NCBI RefSeq assembly: GCF_900103805.1
Contig: NZ_FNIB01000015.1
Coordinates: 1-64,000 of the forward strand
Reading direction: 5' to 3'
DNA length: 64,000 bases
Origin: Cryobacterium flavum
GTDB taxonomy: Bacteria; Actinomycetota; Actinomycetes; Actinomycetales; Microbacteriaceae
Shown: in pieces, positions 25,619 to 34,425 of the stretch
Layout of the letters: each line of letters begins with the position of its first letter
Numbering within the stretch: the stretch's first letter is position 1
Made by a program: the position numbers and the translations under genes
Notes under the pieces: model-generated
The model's database searches: none
The model's input: the letters and a program-made list of their open reading frames with translations, nothing else
Told to the model about the DNA's origin: nothing

Positions 25619-27307
25619 TTACGAGGCAATAGGGGCGGCCGACGACTCCTTGGCCGAGGTATTGGTCCACTCTTCAACAGGCTGGAGCCCGCCCTCGGCG
25701 ATCAACTCGCGGATGAGCTTCTTGTTGAACTTTCCCATGCTCGTCTTCGGGACATCAGCCAGGAAGAGGAACGCGTCGGGGATCCACCATTTAGCGAACC
25801 GTTCCTGAAGAAAGTCGCTCAGCTCCGCGCCCGTCACGGTGGTCGAGTGATTCAGCACTACGCACGCGACGGGGCGCTCGAGCCATTTCTCGTGAGGTAC
25901 CGACACCACGGTTGCCTCGCGGACATGCGGGTGAGTCATCAGGGCATTCTCGAGGTCGATCGACGAGATCCACTCGCCGCCGGACTTGATGAGGTCCTTG
26001 GCACGATCCTTCACGGTGACGTACCCGTCGGGGTCGATGCACCCGAGATCACCCGTGTCGAACCAGCCATCGATGACTGCGGTCGCACTGCGCGGGTCAT
26101 CCAAGTAACCATTGACCGTGTACGGCGACCGGATCATGATCGTGCCGACCACGTTGCCGTCCCACGGGAGTTCCTCGCCCGCCTCGTCGACGATCTTGAC
26201 GCGCATGAGGGGAATGGGCAGGCCTCCGCTTGTGCGGCGTCGCCACACGGATTCCTCGTCCAAGTCACTGAGCGAGCTCTTTGCGGAGTAGAAGCAGACC
26301 TGCGGTGAAGACTCGGTCATCCCGTAACCCGTGAAAACGGTGACGCCCCTGTTCTTGCCCCACCACTCCATAAGGCCGCGAGGGGGTGCCTGCCCACCGA
26401 GCCACATGCGCTGAAGCGATGAGGTGTCAACGTCGTCATGGCCATCAAGCAGGTAGTCCCGCATCATGGAGCCCACCGTGACGGCAGCATTCATTCCAGT
26501 CACCCGCTGGTCGCGGATCGTCTCAATATAGTCGGCCTCCAGTGGATGCACACCGGGAAGCACAAGTGTTGCCCCCGCAAGCAGTGCTGCGTGGGGGACG
26601 CACCACGCATTCGCGTGAAACATGGGAGAAATCGCCATCCAGATTTCCTGCTCCCTGATGCCCAATTGGTTCTGCATGTTGAGTGCCATGGACTGTAAGA
26701 CGAGTGCCCGGTGGGAGTAGACGACACCCTTGGGATTGCCCGTCGTCGCTGAGGTGAAGCAGATCGCCGCAGCACTGCGCTCATCCAACTCGGGAAACTC
26801 GAATGCGGGCGACGCGGCCGCGAGCAGTTCCTCGTAGTGGTACACGGGGCTGAGCGTCGTCTCAGGCAAGGGGCCGTCCGTCATAATGACGAAGGATTCG
26901 ATGCCCGGAATGCCGATCTCGACGAGCTTCTCAGCGAGGCTGAGCTGATCCACGTCCAGGATGAGAACCTTCGAGCCGGCGTGGTTGAGAGTGTAGGCCT
27001 GCTGCTCCTCGAAGAGCCTCAGGTTTACCGTGTGCAACGTTGCACCCATCCCGGGAACCGCGTAGTAAGTCTCGAAGTGGCGGTAGTGGTTCCACGCGAG
27101 GGTCGCTACTCGGTCTCCTTGCTCGACGCCGAGAGTGGTAAGCGCGTTGGCGAGGCGGCGTACGCGCTGCCCACATTCGGCATAGGTGTAGCTGTGATAG
27201 CGATCGTGCCCCAACCGCGTGACGATCGTTTTGTCATGGTAGAGCCGTTCGGTTCGCCAGAGGAGCGTCGATAGCAGGAGCGGCTCGTCCATGATCATGC
27301 CTTGCAT
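25619..27307 (-). CDS. Long/medium-chain acyl-CoA ligase
   Basis: A 562-residue AMP-forming ligase. The phosphate-binding loop is [19 protein letters not shown], the adenine motif YGMTESSP, then GWFDTGDLG and the Lys near the end in [10 protein letters not shown]. The length and the [11 protein letters not shown] variant fit the medium/long-chain fatty acid ligase branch rather than acetyl-CoA synthetase. GGAGGA precedes the ATG, though with short spacing; ATG at 27298 or 27292 is also possible. The gene faces the two crotonase genes across a 109-base divergent promoter region. Confidence 0.9.
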   Translation of the reverse strand: MQGMIMDEPLLLSTLLWRTERLYHDKTIVTRLGHDRYHSYTYAECGQRVRRLANALTTLGVEQGDRVATLAWNHYRHFETYYAVPGMGATLHTVNLRLFEEQQAYTLNHAGSKVLILDVDQLSLAEKLVEIGIPGIESFVIMTDGPLPETTLSPVYHYEELLAAASPAFEFPELDERSAAAICFTSATTGNPKGVVYSHRALVLQSMALNMQNQLGIREQEIWMAISPMFHANAWCVPHAALLAGATLVLPGVHPLEADYIETIRDQRVTGMNAAVTVGSMMRDYLLDGHDDVDTSSLQRMWLGGQAPPRGLMEWWGKNRGVTVFTGYGMTESSPQVCFYSAKSSLSDLDEESVWRRRTSGGLPIPLMRVKIVDEAGEELPWDGNVVGTIMIRSPYTVNGYLDDPRSATAVIDGWFDTGDLGCIDPDGYVTVKDRAKDLIKSGGEWISSIDLENALMTHPHVREATVVSVPHEKWLERPVACVVLNHSTTVTGAELSDFLQERFAKWWIPDAFLFLADVPKTSMGKFNKKLIRELIAEGGLQPVEEWTNTSAKESSAAPIAS

Positions 27308-27361
27308 TGGTCCTCCGAAGGGTCACGGCGTTGTGATGAGCTCGGCCTCGAACTCGTGTCT

Positions 27362-27376
27362 TCTATATAATATGGA
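27362..27376. promoter_or_regulatory. AT-rich palindromic operator, ligase/crotonase
   Basis: TCTATATAATATGGA is the best copy of the island's shared motif, nearly palindromic (TC-N-ATAT-N-ATAT-N-GA). It lies between the divergent ligase and first crotonase gene and contains a TATAAT core, so it may be both -10 element and operator. Confidence 0.55.
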
Positions 27377-27416
27377 AAAATGAGCCGCGTCAAATCTGAT
27401 TCCGTGAAAGGAAGCT

Positions 27417-28205
27417 ATGTCCGATGATCAACTGGTCCATCTCGAAGTCGTAGACCAAGTAGGCGTGGTGACCCTCGACAACCCGCCCATGAACGTGACT
27501 ACGCTCGGCCTCGCGCGTGCCTTGGCAGATGCTGTGCGCCGGGTCGCCGCCGACGATACGATTCGAGCGGTAGTGCTCACCGGAGCTGGGGACCGGGCAT
27601 TTAACGCGGGCTCCGACATCAAGGAGATGCCGGAGATGCTTGTGGCCGGCGACATCATCAGACGCAAGATTGCTTTTGAAAACGAGACTTTCACGTACCT
27701 CGAAAATTTGGGAAAGCCCACGATCGCTGCACTCAATGGAGTCGCCTTCGGTGGGGGCCTCGAGATGGCACTCTGCTGCGATTTCATCGTGGCGGACGAG
27801 ACTACGAGCATGGGGCTTCCCGAGGTGAAGCTCGGCCTATTTCCCGGTGCGGGCGGACCAGTTCGCACCGCTCGCCGAATAGGCGAGGCTCGCGCAAAGC
27901 AGCTCATTTTCCTGGGGGAGCCGCTTGACGCGGCTATCGCTTTCGAATGGGGCCTTGTCGATCGCATTGCCCCCCGTGGCACGGCGCTCGTTGCGGCAAT
28001 GGAACTGGGGCGTCAACTCGCAGGAATACCGGCGGTGTCCCTTCGCCTGGCAAAAGGCGCCATTTCCTTGCGGCGGGACATGTCGGACTCTCAGGCCCTG
28101 CTCGCCTCGGTACCGTTGTTCGACGAAGTGTGCACGACGGCTGACGCGAGCGAAGGCGTGAGCGCCTTCATCTCGAGGCGGACCCCCGCGTTCTTCCATC
28201 GCTGA
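27417..28205 (+). CDS. Enoyl-CoA hydratase (crotonase) 1
   Basis: A 262-residue crotonase. The oxyanion loop is AGSDIKEM, then VAFGGGLEMALCCDFI and PEVKLGLFPGAGGPVRTARR, whose Glu matches one catalytic glutamate of true hydratases. It would hydrate a 2-enoyl-CoA in beta-oxidation. AAGGAAG precedes the ATG. First gene of a rightward set with a second crotonase, a zinc-type dehydrogenase and a small MaoC hydratase. The N-terminus LDNPPMNVTTLGLARAL resembles the truncated crotonase at 36988-37143. Confidence 0.9.
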   Translation: MSDDQLVHLEVVDQVGVVTLDNPPMNVTTLGLARALADAVRRVAADDTIRAVVLTGAGDRAFNAGSDIKEMPEMLVAGDIIRRKIAFENETFTYLENLGKPTIAALNGVAFGGGLEMALCCDFIVADETTSMGLPEVKLGLFPGAGGPVRTARRIGEARAKQLIFLGEPLDAAIAFEWGLVDRIAPRGTALVAAMELGRQLAGIPAVSLRLAKGAISLRRDMSDSQALLASVPLFDEVCTTADASEGVSAFISRRTPAFFHR

Positions 28206-28233
28206 TTTCGGTGTGGTGGAGCTCTACTCGATT

Positions 28234-28250
28234 TCCATATATTGTATAGA
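28234..28250. promoter_or_regulatory. AT-rich operator-like site, second crotonase
   Basis: TCCATATATTGTATAGA lies 35 bases before the second crotonase gene. It shares TCTATACAATAT on the reverse strand with the site at 25603, with two extra bases in the other half. Confidence 0.5.
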
Positions 28251-28284
28251 ACAATCGACGATGATGTTTGGAAGGTAACCGCGC

Positions 28285-29082
28285 ATGGTGAGCTCAGCAA
28301 ATAATGGGGTCCGCATCGAGGATCACGACGGGATAACCCACCTTGTTCTCGACCGCCCCGAGGCGGGAAATGCTCTCGACTTGGCGACGTCGTATCAACT
28401 GCGGGACGCCGTCGCCGAGCTCAGCGCCCGCGACGATCTCAGGGTCCTCGTTTTCCGTGCCGAGGGCAAGCGTTTCTGCGTGGGCGGCGACCTCGTCCGC
28501 TTCCAACAGGCCGCTCCCGACGCCAATCTTTGCTACACGGTGGCAGTGCCACTGCATGATGCGATCCGCGGGATTGAGGCACTGCCGGTGCCGGTCATCG
28601 CGAAGGTGCACGGGTCCGTTGGCGGCGGGGGCGTGGGGGTCGTGCTCGCAGCCGACATCATCGTCATGGCCGAGTCGGCTGTTTACCGGATGGGATATAC
28701 CGGCAGCGGCCTCTCCCCCGATACGGGCGTGTCGTGGGAGCTGCCACACCGCTCGGGCATGGCCGCTGCGATGGACATGATCCTCACGAACCGCCGCGTC
28801 TCCGCGGTCGAGGCCGTGAGTCGCGGGCTCGCAAGCCGCGCTGTGCCGGATGCCCAGCTGGATGAAGAGATCGACTCGATCGTGGCGTCGCTGCTGGTTG
28901 TGCCGAAGCAGACCCTGGCCGAGACGAAACGCCTCGTGCGCACGGCGTACGGCGTAAGTCTCGAACAGCATTTGGACGACGAGGCCCATACGATCGGTCG
29001 CATCGGCGACACCCGGGACGCCCGCGAAACCATCGACGCATTCCTCGAGAAGCGTCGTCCCGTTTTCGCTTACAACCGCTGA
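28285..29082 (+). CDS. Crotonase 2, PaaG-like isomerase/hydratase
   Basis: A 265-residue crotonase. The oxyanion loop is GKRFCVGGDLVRF and the second segment is YTGSGLSPDTGVSWELPH. That replaces the usual Glu-containing PE..LG.FPGAGG with an Asp-containing GLSPDTG, as in PaaG-type enoyl-CoA isomerases, so it may shift a double bond rather than add water. It has its own operator-like site upstream, AAGGTAA before the ATG and a 9-base gap to the dehydrogenase gene. Distinct from crotonase 1 throughout. Confidence 0.85.
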   Translation: MVSSANNGVRIEDHDGITHLVLDRPEAGNALDLATSYQLRDAVAELSARDDLRVLVFRAEGKRFCVGGDLVRFQQAAPDANLCYTVAVPLHDAIRGIEALPVPVIAKVHGSVGGGGVGVVLAADIIVMAESAVYRMGYTGSGLSPDTGVSWELPHRSGMAAAMDMILTNRRVSAVEAVSRGLASRAVPDAQLDEEIDSIVASLLVVPKQTLAETKRLVRTAYGVSLEQHLDDEAHTIGRIGDTRDARETIDAFLEKRRPVFAYNR

Positions 29083-29091
29083 GACACTGAG

Positions 29092-30060
29092 ATGAAAGCG
29101 GCGTATGCAACATCGTTTTCTCCGGAGTTCCCGCTCGATGCCCTCGTCTTCGGGGAACGCCCGGAGCCTCGAGCCGCAGCCGGCTGGTCGACGGTCAGCG
29201 TACGCGCCGCCGCGCTTAACGGGCATGACATCTGGGCACTGCGTGGCATCGGTTTACCAGCGGAGGCCCTTCCACGCGTTCTCGGGTCGGATGCGGCCGG
29301 TACTGACGAACACGGCGTTGAGGTCGTGATCTACCCAGTCATCACCATGCCCGGCTCTGTGCCAAGCTCGGGGATCGACCCGACCACCGACTCGTTGCTC
29401 TCGGAGCAACAGGATGGAACTTTCGCGGAGCGTGTGCTCGTACCCACCGCGAACCTTCTGCCCAAGCCTGCTCACATGTCCTATGAGCAAGCCGCCGCAC
29501 TGCCAACCGCGTGGCTCACGGCGTATCGAATGCTCTTCAGCCTCTCGAATGCCTCGCCCGGGCAGATCGTTCTCGTCCAAGGATCGTCGGGCGGAGTGGC
29601 ATCGGCACTTCTCACGCTCGGCAGCGCGGCCGGCTACCGCATGTGGGCAACCGGACGCACCGCCGCCAAGCGTGAACTCGCTCTGAGATTCGGGGCAGAG
29701 CATGTCTTCGAGCCAAGCCAGTGGATGCCGCAGCGCGTCGACGCGGTCATGGAGACTGTCGGCGCCGCGACGTGGGACCACTCAATGAAAGTGCTACGGC
29801 CCGGAGGCACACTCGTGGTGGCTGGTGCCACAGCGGGCCATCTGCCACCGCTGGCACTGCGCCGCGTGTTTTCACTCGGTCTGCGGATTATCGGCACTCG
29901 CATGGGCACGCTAGAGGAAATGCGGCGACTTCTCGCATTTTGTGAGCTCAAGGATCTCGCCCCGTCGATCGACTCCATTTTCCCGCTCGTCAGCGCTCGC
30001 GAGGCCTTCGTCCGCCTGAACTCGGGCGACGCTGCAGGCAAGATCCTCGTCATTCCCTGA
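29092..30060 (+). CDS. MDR-family zinc-type alcohol dehydrogenase-like protein
   Basis: A 322-residue medium-chain dehydrogenase/reductase of the quinone oxidoreductase-like type. The N-terminal GroES-like domain has VSVRAAALNGHDIWALRG; the Rossmann motif is VLVQGSSGGVASALLTLG. The structural zinc cysteines of true alcohol dehydrogenases are absent, so it may reduce an enone or enoyl-CoA with NADPH. It lies 9 bases after crotonase 2 and 29 bases before the MaoC gene, in one transcription unit. Confidence 0.85.
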   Translation: MKAAYATSFSPEFPLDALVFGERPEPRAAAGWSTVSVRAAALNGHDIWALRGIGLPAEALPRVLGSDAAGTDEHGVEVVIYPVITMPGSVPSSGIDPTTDSLLSEQQDGTFAERVLVPTANLLPKPAHMSYEQAAALPTAWLTAYRMLFSLSNASPGQIVLVQGSSGGVASALLTLGSAAGYRMWATGRTAAKRELALRFGAEHVFEPSQWMPQRVDAVMETVGAATWDHSMKVLRPGGTLVVAGATAGHLPPLALRRVFSLGLRIIGTRMGTLEEMRRLLAFCELKDLAPSIDSIFPLVSAREAFVRLNSGDAAGKILVIP

Positions 30061-30089
30061 CAACTTCATCCCCAACAAAGGAGCTATCC

Positions 30090-30512
30090 ATGCCAGAACG
30101 TCGCGATGTGAAGGACCTGCCGGGAGCTGAACGCTTCGCCAAGACCGTCAGCGAAGGCGACGTCTACCAGTTCGCCGGCCTGACCGGCGATACCCATCCC
30201 GTGCATCTCAACGCCGAGTATGCCGCCAGCCAGCCGGTCGGCCAGCGCATCGCACACGGCGTAATCCTGATCGGCCTCATGTCGTCCGCTTGCACTGCCT
30301 GGGCAACCCGGGAAGGCATCGAGATCGTATCCTATGGCTGGGATGGTGTGCGTTTCATTAAACCCGTTTACTTCGGCGACACCATCACGACAAGCTATGC
30401 GATGGACCCCCTTCGCGCACCCGAGGGCAAGAAACACTTCGCCCTCGCCGACGCCTACAACCAGCGCGGAGAACTTGTCGGCGTCGGCCAGCACATCCTC
30501 TACGCGACCTGA
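30090..30512 (+). CDS. MaoC-family (R)-enoyl-CoA hydratase
   Basis: A 140-residue single-hotdog MaoC hydratase. The catalytic Asp-His motif is LTGDTHPVHLNAEYA, followed by VGQRIAHGVILIGLMS, the standard order for (R)-specific enoyl-CoA hydratases. It hydrates an unsaturated acyl-CoA. It ends 44 bases before the convergent CitE-like gene. Together with the FAS1-like enzyme, it gives the island two non-crotonase hydratases. AGGAG precedes the ATG. Confidence 0.88.
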   Translation: MPERRDVKDLPGAERFAKTVSEGDVYQFAGLTGDTHPVHLNAEYAASQPVGQRIAHGVILIGLMSSACTAWATREGIEIVSYGWDGVRFIKPVYFGDTITTSYAMDPLRAPEGKKHFALADAYNQRGELVGVGQHILYAT

Positions 30513-30556
30513 CGGCCCGAGGGCGTTTGACTGGACACCCAGGATTCCTTGCCCGG

Positions 30557-31402
30557 TCAAACGGCCTCGCCGATACGGCGCAGAACGCGCCGAGCACGCT
30601 CGATAACCGGGCGATCGACCATGGTCCCATCGACGGTGGAGACGCCATCCGCGGCACCAGCAACTTTGCGGGCCCACGCCACAGTGACATCGTCAGGCAG
30701 GAAAGCGGCGGCGACGATCGATACCTGCCGGGGATGAATGCAAAGTTTGCCACTGAAACCGAATCCACGTGCATAGCGGGCGGCTGACGCGACGAATTCG
30801 ACATCGTCAAATTCCGGCGTCGGAGAGTCCAACGGCGCAGCAATGTTCGCCGCCCGGGAGACAACGACAAGCTCAGAGCGCGCGTATGCGAGGTATTGGT
30901 CTCCGTCGTCTGCGCCGATGTCGAGGGCAAAGTCGATCGCGCCAAACGCGAGTCGCGTCACACCCGGAATCGCGGCAAGCTTCATGGCCGCGACGAGCCC
31001 TGCGGCAGACTCGATCAGCGGAACGACGGCGAGATTGGCCGGCAGTCGGCGACAAATACGTTCCACGTCCTGGGCCGAATCAGCCTTGGGAAGCATGATG
31101 CCGAGCAACCCGTTGCCAGGTGTCGTCGCGAGCTCGGCAAGCGCTTCAAGCTCCGATTCAAACGTGGGACTTCCAATAGGGTTTGTTCGCACGAGGGCGA
31201 CGAACCCATCGGAAAGGAACTCCATCGTGGATGCTGTGGCGGCGGCTTTCGATTGGGGCGCGACCGCATCTTCCCAGTCAACAATAACGACGTCGGGCCT
31301 AGCCGCGGCCGCCTTGGAAAACCGTTGCGGGCGATCCCCTGGCACGAAGAGGGCGGTGATCGCCTCGCCGACAACCTCGGCCTCAGCCACTTTAGAAACC
31401 AC
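30557..31402 (-). CDS. HpcH/CitE-type CoA-ester lyase
   Basis: A 281-residue TIM-barrel lyase of the CitE/citramalyl-CoA/malyl-CoA lyase family. Conserved strands include ALFVPGDRP, DVVIVDWEDAV, ALVRTNP, IMLPKADS, VVPLIESAAGLVAA (metal-binding Glu), LAFGAIDFALDIG and GKLCIHPRQV. It would cleave a 3-hydroxy-acyl-CoA such as citramalyl- or malyl-CoA to acetyl-CoA plus a 2-oxo acid. The gene starts inside the last codons of the acyl-CoA dehydrogenase (11-base overlap), so the two are co-translated. Exact substrate is unknown. Confidence 0.85.
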   Translation of the reverse strand: MVSKVAEAEVVGEAITALFVPGDRPQRFSKAAAARPDVVIVDWEDAVAPQSKAAATASTMEFLSDGFVALVRTNPIGSPTFESELEALAELATTPGNGLLGIMLPKADSAQDVERICRRLPANLAVVPLIESAAGLVAAMKLAAIPGVTRLAFGAIDFALDIGADDGDQYLAYARSELVVVSRAANIAAPLDSPTPEFDDVEFVASAARYARGFGFSGKLCIHPRQVSIVAAAFLPDDVTVAWARKVAGAADGVSTVDGTMVDRPVIERARRVLRRIGEAV

Positions 31403-32546
31403 CGCGAGAAACGAGTTGATTCGCGATCACGTTGCGCTGGATCTCGTTGGTTCCTTCACCAACGATCATGAGAGGAGCATCGCGGAAGTAACGCTCAACG
31501 TCGAACTCTGTCGAGTAGCCATAGCCTCCGTGGATCCTTACAGCATCAAGCGCGATCTCCATCGCTATTTCGGACGAGAACAACTTTGCCATTCCTGCCT
31601 CCATATCGCACCGCTCGCCGCTGTCGAACTTCTCAGCCGCGAATCGCGTCAGTTGACGTGCCGCCGTTAGCTTGGTCGCCATGTTTGCTAGGTAATTTCC
31701 GATCGACTGGTGCTTCCAGATCGGCTTTCCAAAGGTCTCTCGTTGCTGAGAGTAAGCCAAGGAATCTTCGAATGCCGCCGTCGCGACGCCCAGGGATCGA
31801 GCAGCGACTTGGATGCGTCCTGTCTCCAGCCCCTTCATCATTTGCGCGAATCCCTTTCCTGGCACGCCGCCCAGAATGGCGGAGCCGGAAATACGGTAAT
31901 CGTCGAACAAGAGTTCGCAGGATTCCACTCCTTTATATCCGAGTTTGGGTAGGTCCCGGGATACCGTGAGGCCGGAACCATGCTCAACCAAGATGATCGA
32001 GATGCCCGCATGTCGGGGATTCGCCCCAGGGTCGGTCTTCGCCAGCAACGCGATTAGCTGAGAGCGTCGGGCGTTGGTGATCCAGGTCTTCGAACCATTG
32101 ATGACGAGCTCGTCGCCGTCGGGTAGAGCGGTCATCGACATCGCTTGCAGGTCCGACCCGCCGCCCGGCTCGGTGAGCGCCATCGTCGCACGAATCTCCC
32201 CCGTCGCCATCGCGGGCAAGTAATGCTGCTTCTGCTCCTCTGTGCCGAACATCGTGATGAGCTTTGCTATGACGGTGTGCCCGCCCATGGCGCCAGCGAG
32301 GCTCATCCAACCCCGCGCAAGCTGCTCAGTCACCTGCACGTAGCACGGCATCGATACGGGCGACCCCCCATATTCTTCCGGGACAGCAAGCCCGAAGATT
32401 CCGATCTGCTTCATCTGCTCGATCCACTTCTCGGGGTACTCATTCGCGTGTTCCACCTCCCTTACAGTTGGCTTCACGTCCCGGTCAATGAACTGGCGAA
32501 CCGTGTCGACAAGGGATGCCTCTTCTTCATTCAGATGCAGACTCAT
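31392..32546 (-). CDS. Acyl-CoA dehydrogenase
   Basis: A 384-residue flavoprotein of the short/branched-chain acyl-CoA dehydrogenase type. FAD-binding segments ATMALTEPGGGSDL and NGSKTWITNA are present, and the C-terminus has IHGGYGYSTEFDVERYFRD and GEGTNEIQR, whose Glu is the likely catalytic base. It oxidises an acyl-CoA to the 2-enoyl-CoA and passes electrons to ETF, whose genes diverge from it 134 bases away. ATG 32546 is preferred since GGAGAGGA precedes it; the longer frame adds 22 unlikely residues. Confidence 0.92.
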   Translation of the reverse strand: MSLHLNEEEASLVDTVRQFIDRDVKPTVREVEHANEYPEKWIEQMKQIGIFGLAVPEEYGGSPVSMPCYVQVTEQLARGWMSLAGAMGGHTVIAKLITMFGTEEQKQHYLPAMATGEIRATMALTEPGGGSDLQAMSMTALPDGDELVINGSKTWITNARRSQLIALLAKTDPGANPRHAGISIILVEHGSGLTVSRDLPKLGYKGVESCELLFDDYRISGSAILGGVPGKGFAQMMKGLETGRIQVAARSLGVATAAFEDSLAYSQQRETFGKPIWKHQSIGNYLANMATKLTAARQLTRFAAEKFDSGERCDMEAGMAKLFSSEIAMEIALDAVRIHGGYGYSTEFDVERYFRDAPLMIVGEGTNEIQRNVIANQLVSRGGF

Positions 32547-32615
32547 GTGTGTCCTCTCCGCGCATCGTTGCGCCGGCAATGTGTCGGATGCAAGGGATAC
32601 TCTCTCCGGCAAAAT

Positions 32616-32629
32616 TAAAATAATATAGA
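32616..32629. promoter_or_regulatory. AT-rich operator-like site, ACAD/etf
   Basis: TAAAATAATATAGA (reverse strand TCTATATTATTTTA) lies between the divergent acyl-CoA dehydrogenase and etfB genes. A second ATATAG follows at about 32638. It matches the island's shared motif. Confidence 0.5.
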
Positions 32630-32679
32630 ATACCTAATATAGTCCCTACGGCAGAAAACGTACCGCAAAGGAGAGTCGC

Positions 32680-33444
32680 GTGAAAATACTCGTGCTTGTA
32701 AAGCAGGTACCGGACACTTGGGGTGAGCGCTCGCTCGATTCCGTCACCGGCGCACTCATCCGAACGACGGGTGAGCAGGTCATCGATGAGATTGACGAGC
32801 GCGCACTCGAGGTAGCCCTCCAGTACAAGGATGCTACGAACGCGGAAGTTGTCGCGGTGACAATGGGACCCGCCCGCGCCATCGATGTCCTCCGCAAGAG
32901 CTTAGCTATGGGAGCGGATTCCGGCATCCACCTCGTCGATGACTCCCTCGCAGGATCGGACCTCGGGTGGACGGCGCGCGCTCTCGCAGGCGTGATCGCA
33001 CTGGACGGATTCGACCTAGTGATCGCTGGCAATGAATCAACAGACGGCCGCGGTGGCGTCATCCCCGCGATGATCGCCGAACACCTGGGCGTGCCAAACG
33101 CCACTTTCCTTGACACGGTGACCATTGCTCCTAATTCGGTGGCCGGTGAGCGTGCAACTGACTACGGGACCGTTGACGTATCCGCCTCGCTGCCAGCCGT
33201 GATATCCATAACTGAGCGTTCCGCAGAGCCGCGCTTTCCCAGTTTCAGGGGCATTCTCGGCGCCAAGAAGAAGCCTGTAAAGACCATCTCACTCAGCGAC
33301 CTGCAGCTGGACTCGGAGCCTTCCCGCTCCCTTGTGCACTCGACCAGCAAACGCCCGCCCCATAGTGCGGGAACAAAGGTCATCGACGCGGGCGATGCGG
33401 GCATGCAATTGGCGAAGTTCCTCGCTGACAACCGACTGATCTGA
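32680..33444 (+). CDS. etfB: Electron transfer flavoprotein, beta subunit
   Basis: A 254-residue EtfB/FixA subunit. MKILVLVKQVPDT at the N-terminus, NEVDERALE-like IDEIDERALEVAL, and GRGGVIPAMIAEHLG (AMP-binding region) are standard; the tail contains the LGAKKKPVKTI segment. It carries electrons from acyl-CoA dehydrogenase to the membrane chain as heterodimer with EtfA. It diverges from the acyl-CoA dehydrogenase across an operator-like site and is followed 3 bases later by etfA. Length is normal for the family. Confidence 0.95.
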   Translation: MKILVLVKQVPDTWGERSLDSVTGALIRTTGEQVIDEIDERALEVALQYKDATNAEVVAVTMGPARAIDVLRKSLAMGADSGIHLVDDSLAGSDLGWTARALAGVIALDGFDLVIAGNESTDGRGGVIPAMIAEHLGVPNATFLDTVTIAPNSVAGERATDYGTVDVSASLPAVISITERSAEPRFPSFRGILGAKKKPVKTISLSDLQLDSEPSRSLVHSTSKRPPHSAGTKVIDAGDAGMQLAKFLADNRLI

Positions 33445-33447
33445 CGA

Positions 33448-34425
33448 ATGGTTATCATGACAACTGCTCTTGCCCTCATCGAGCTCACCCCCACGGGAGC
33501 GATCCGCCCCAGCGCGCGGATGCTGCTCGCCGCAGCCGCGCGCCTCGGCGACCCCGTCGCCGTGGTGGTTGCAGCCCCCCACAAGAGTGAAGGCCTGTTA
33601 GCTGAACTCGGCAGCCTCGGCGCAGCTCGCGTCGTTGTTGCCACGAGCAACACAGATGGGTTGCTATTGGCGCACGAGGTCGAAGCCCTCGTGGCGGCCG
33701 CGAACGCAGGGCCGATCACGGCGATTCTCGCCGCCAATTCAGTTGAAGGCCGCGAGGTGGCGGCCCGCGTTGCCGTACGACTGCGCGCCGCCCTTGCAGT
33801 TGATATTGTCGACATCACCCTCGAAGCAGGCTCCGTGGTTGCCACACATTCGGTGCTCGGGGGAGCCTACCTAGTCCAGTCGACCGCAGAAAGCGGTCCG
33901 CTCGTCGCCACTATCCGACTGGGCGCGATCGGCGACCGCGCCGCTGCCGCCACTCCTGAGGTCATGGAGGTGGCGATTGACGTCGACACGTCCCGTTTCG
34001 CTGTGGTCAATGCGGCGGCAGATGCCGTGTTCGAGGCGGGCCGCAGGGATCTACGGGGGGCGTCGCGTGTCGTCTCCGGCGGTCGCGGCATCGGCTCCCA
34101 AGAGAACTTCGCGCTGGTGGAACAACTCGCGGATGCGCTTGGAGCCGCCGTTGGGGCATCCCGCGCCGCAGTAGATGCCGGATACATCGCTCAGTCCGCC
34201 CAAGTGGGTCAGACAGGAGTGACGGTGACCCCCGACCTCTACGTCGCCCTCGGAATCTCGGGTGCAATCCAACATCGGGCAGGCATGCAGACAGCCAAGA
34301 CCATCGTCGTCATTAATAAGGACGCCAATGCTCCCCTCTTCGACATCGCCGATTTCGGTGTGGTCGGCGACGTGTTCACTGTCGTGCCCCAATTGATCGA
34401 GGCGATCCGCGAGCGGTCCCGGTGA
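33448..34425 (+). CDS. etfA: Electron transfer flavoprotein, alpha subunit
   Basis: A 325-residue EtfA/FixB subunit. The C-terminal FAD-binding signature reads GASRAAVDAGYIAQSAQVGQTG, followed by PDLYVALGISGAIQH and the Asn-Lys-Asp motif VVINKDANAPLF. The N-terminal half is the usual Rossmann-like pairing domain. It partners EtfB. ATG at 33457 could also start the protein. Its stop overlaps the next gene, a membrane cytochrome b, by four bases (GTGA), linking the ETF pair to that membrane protein. Confidence 0.95.
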   Translation: MVIMTTALALIELTPTGAIRPSARMLLAAAARLGDPVAVVVAAPHKSEGLLAELGSLGAARVVVATSNTDGLLLAHEVEALVAAANAGPITAILAANSVEGREVAARVAVRLRAALAVDIVDITLEAGSVVATHSVLGGAYLVQSTAESGPLVATIRLGAIGDRAAAATPEVMEVAIDVDTSRFAVVNAAADAVFEAGRRDLRGASRVVSGGRGIGSQENFALVEQLADALGAAVGASRAAVDAGYIAQSAQVGQTGVTVTPDLYVALGISGAIQHRAGMQTAKTIVVINKDANAPLFDIADFGVVGDVFTVVPQLIEAIRERSR

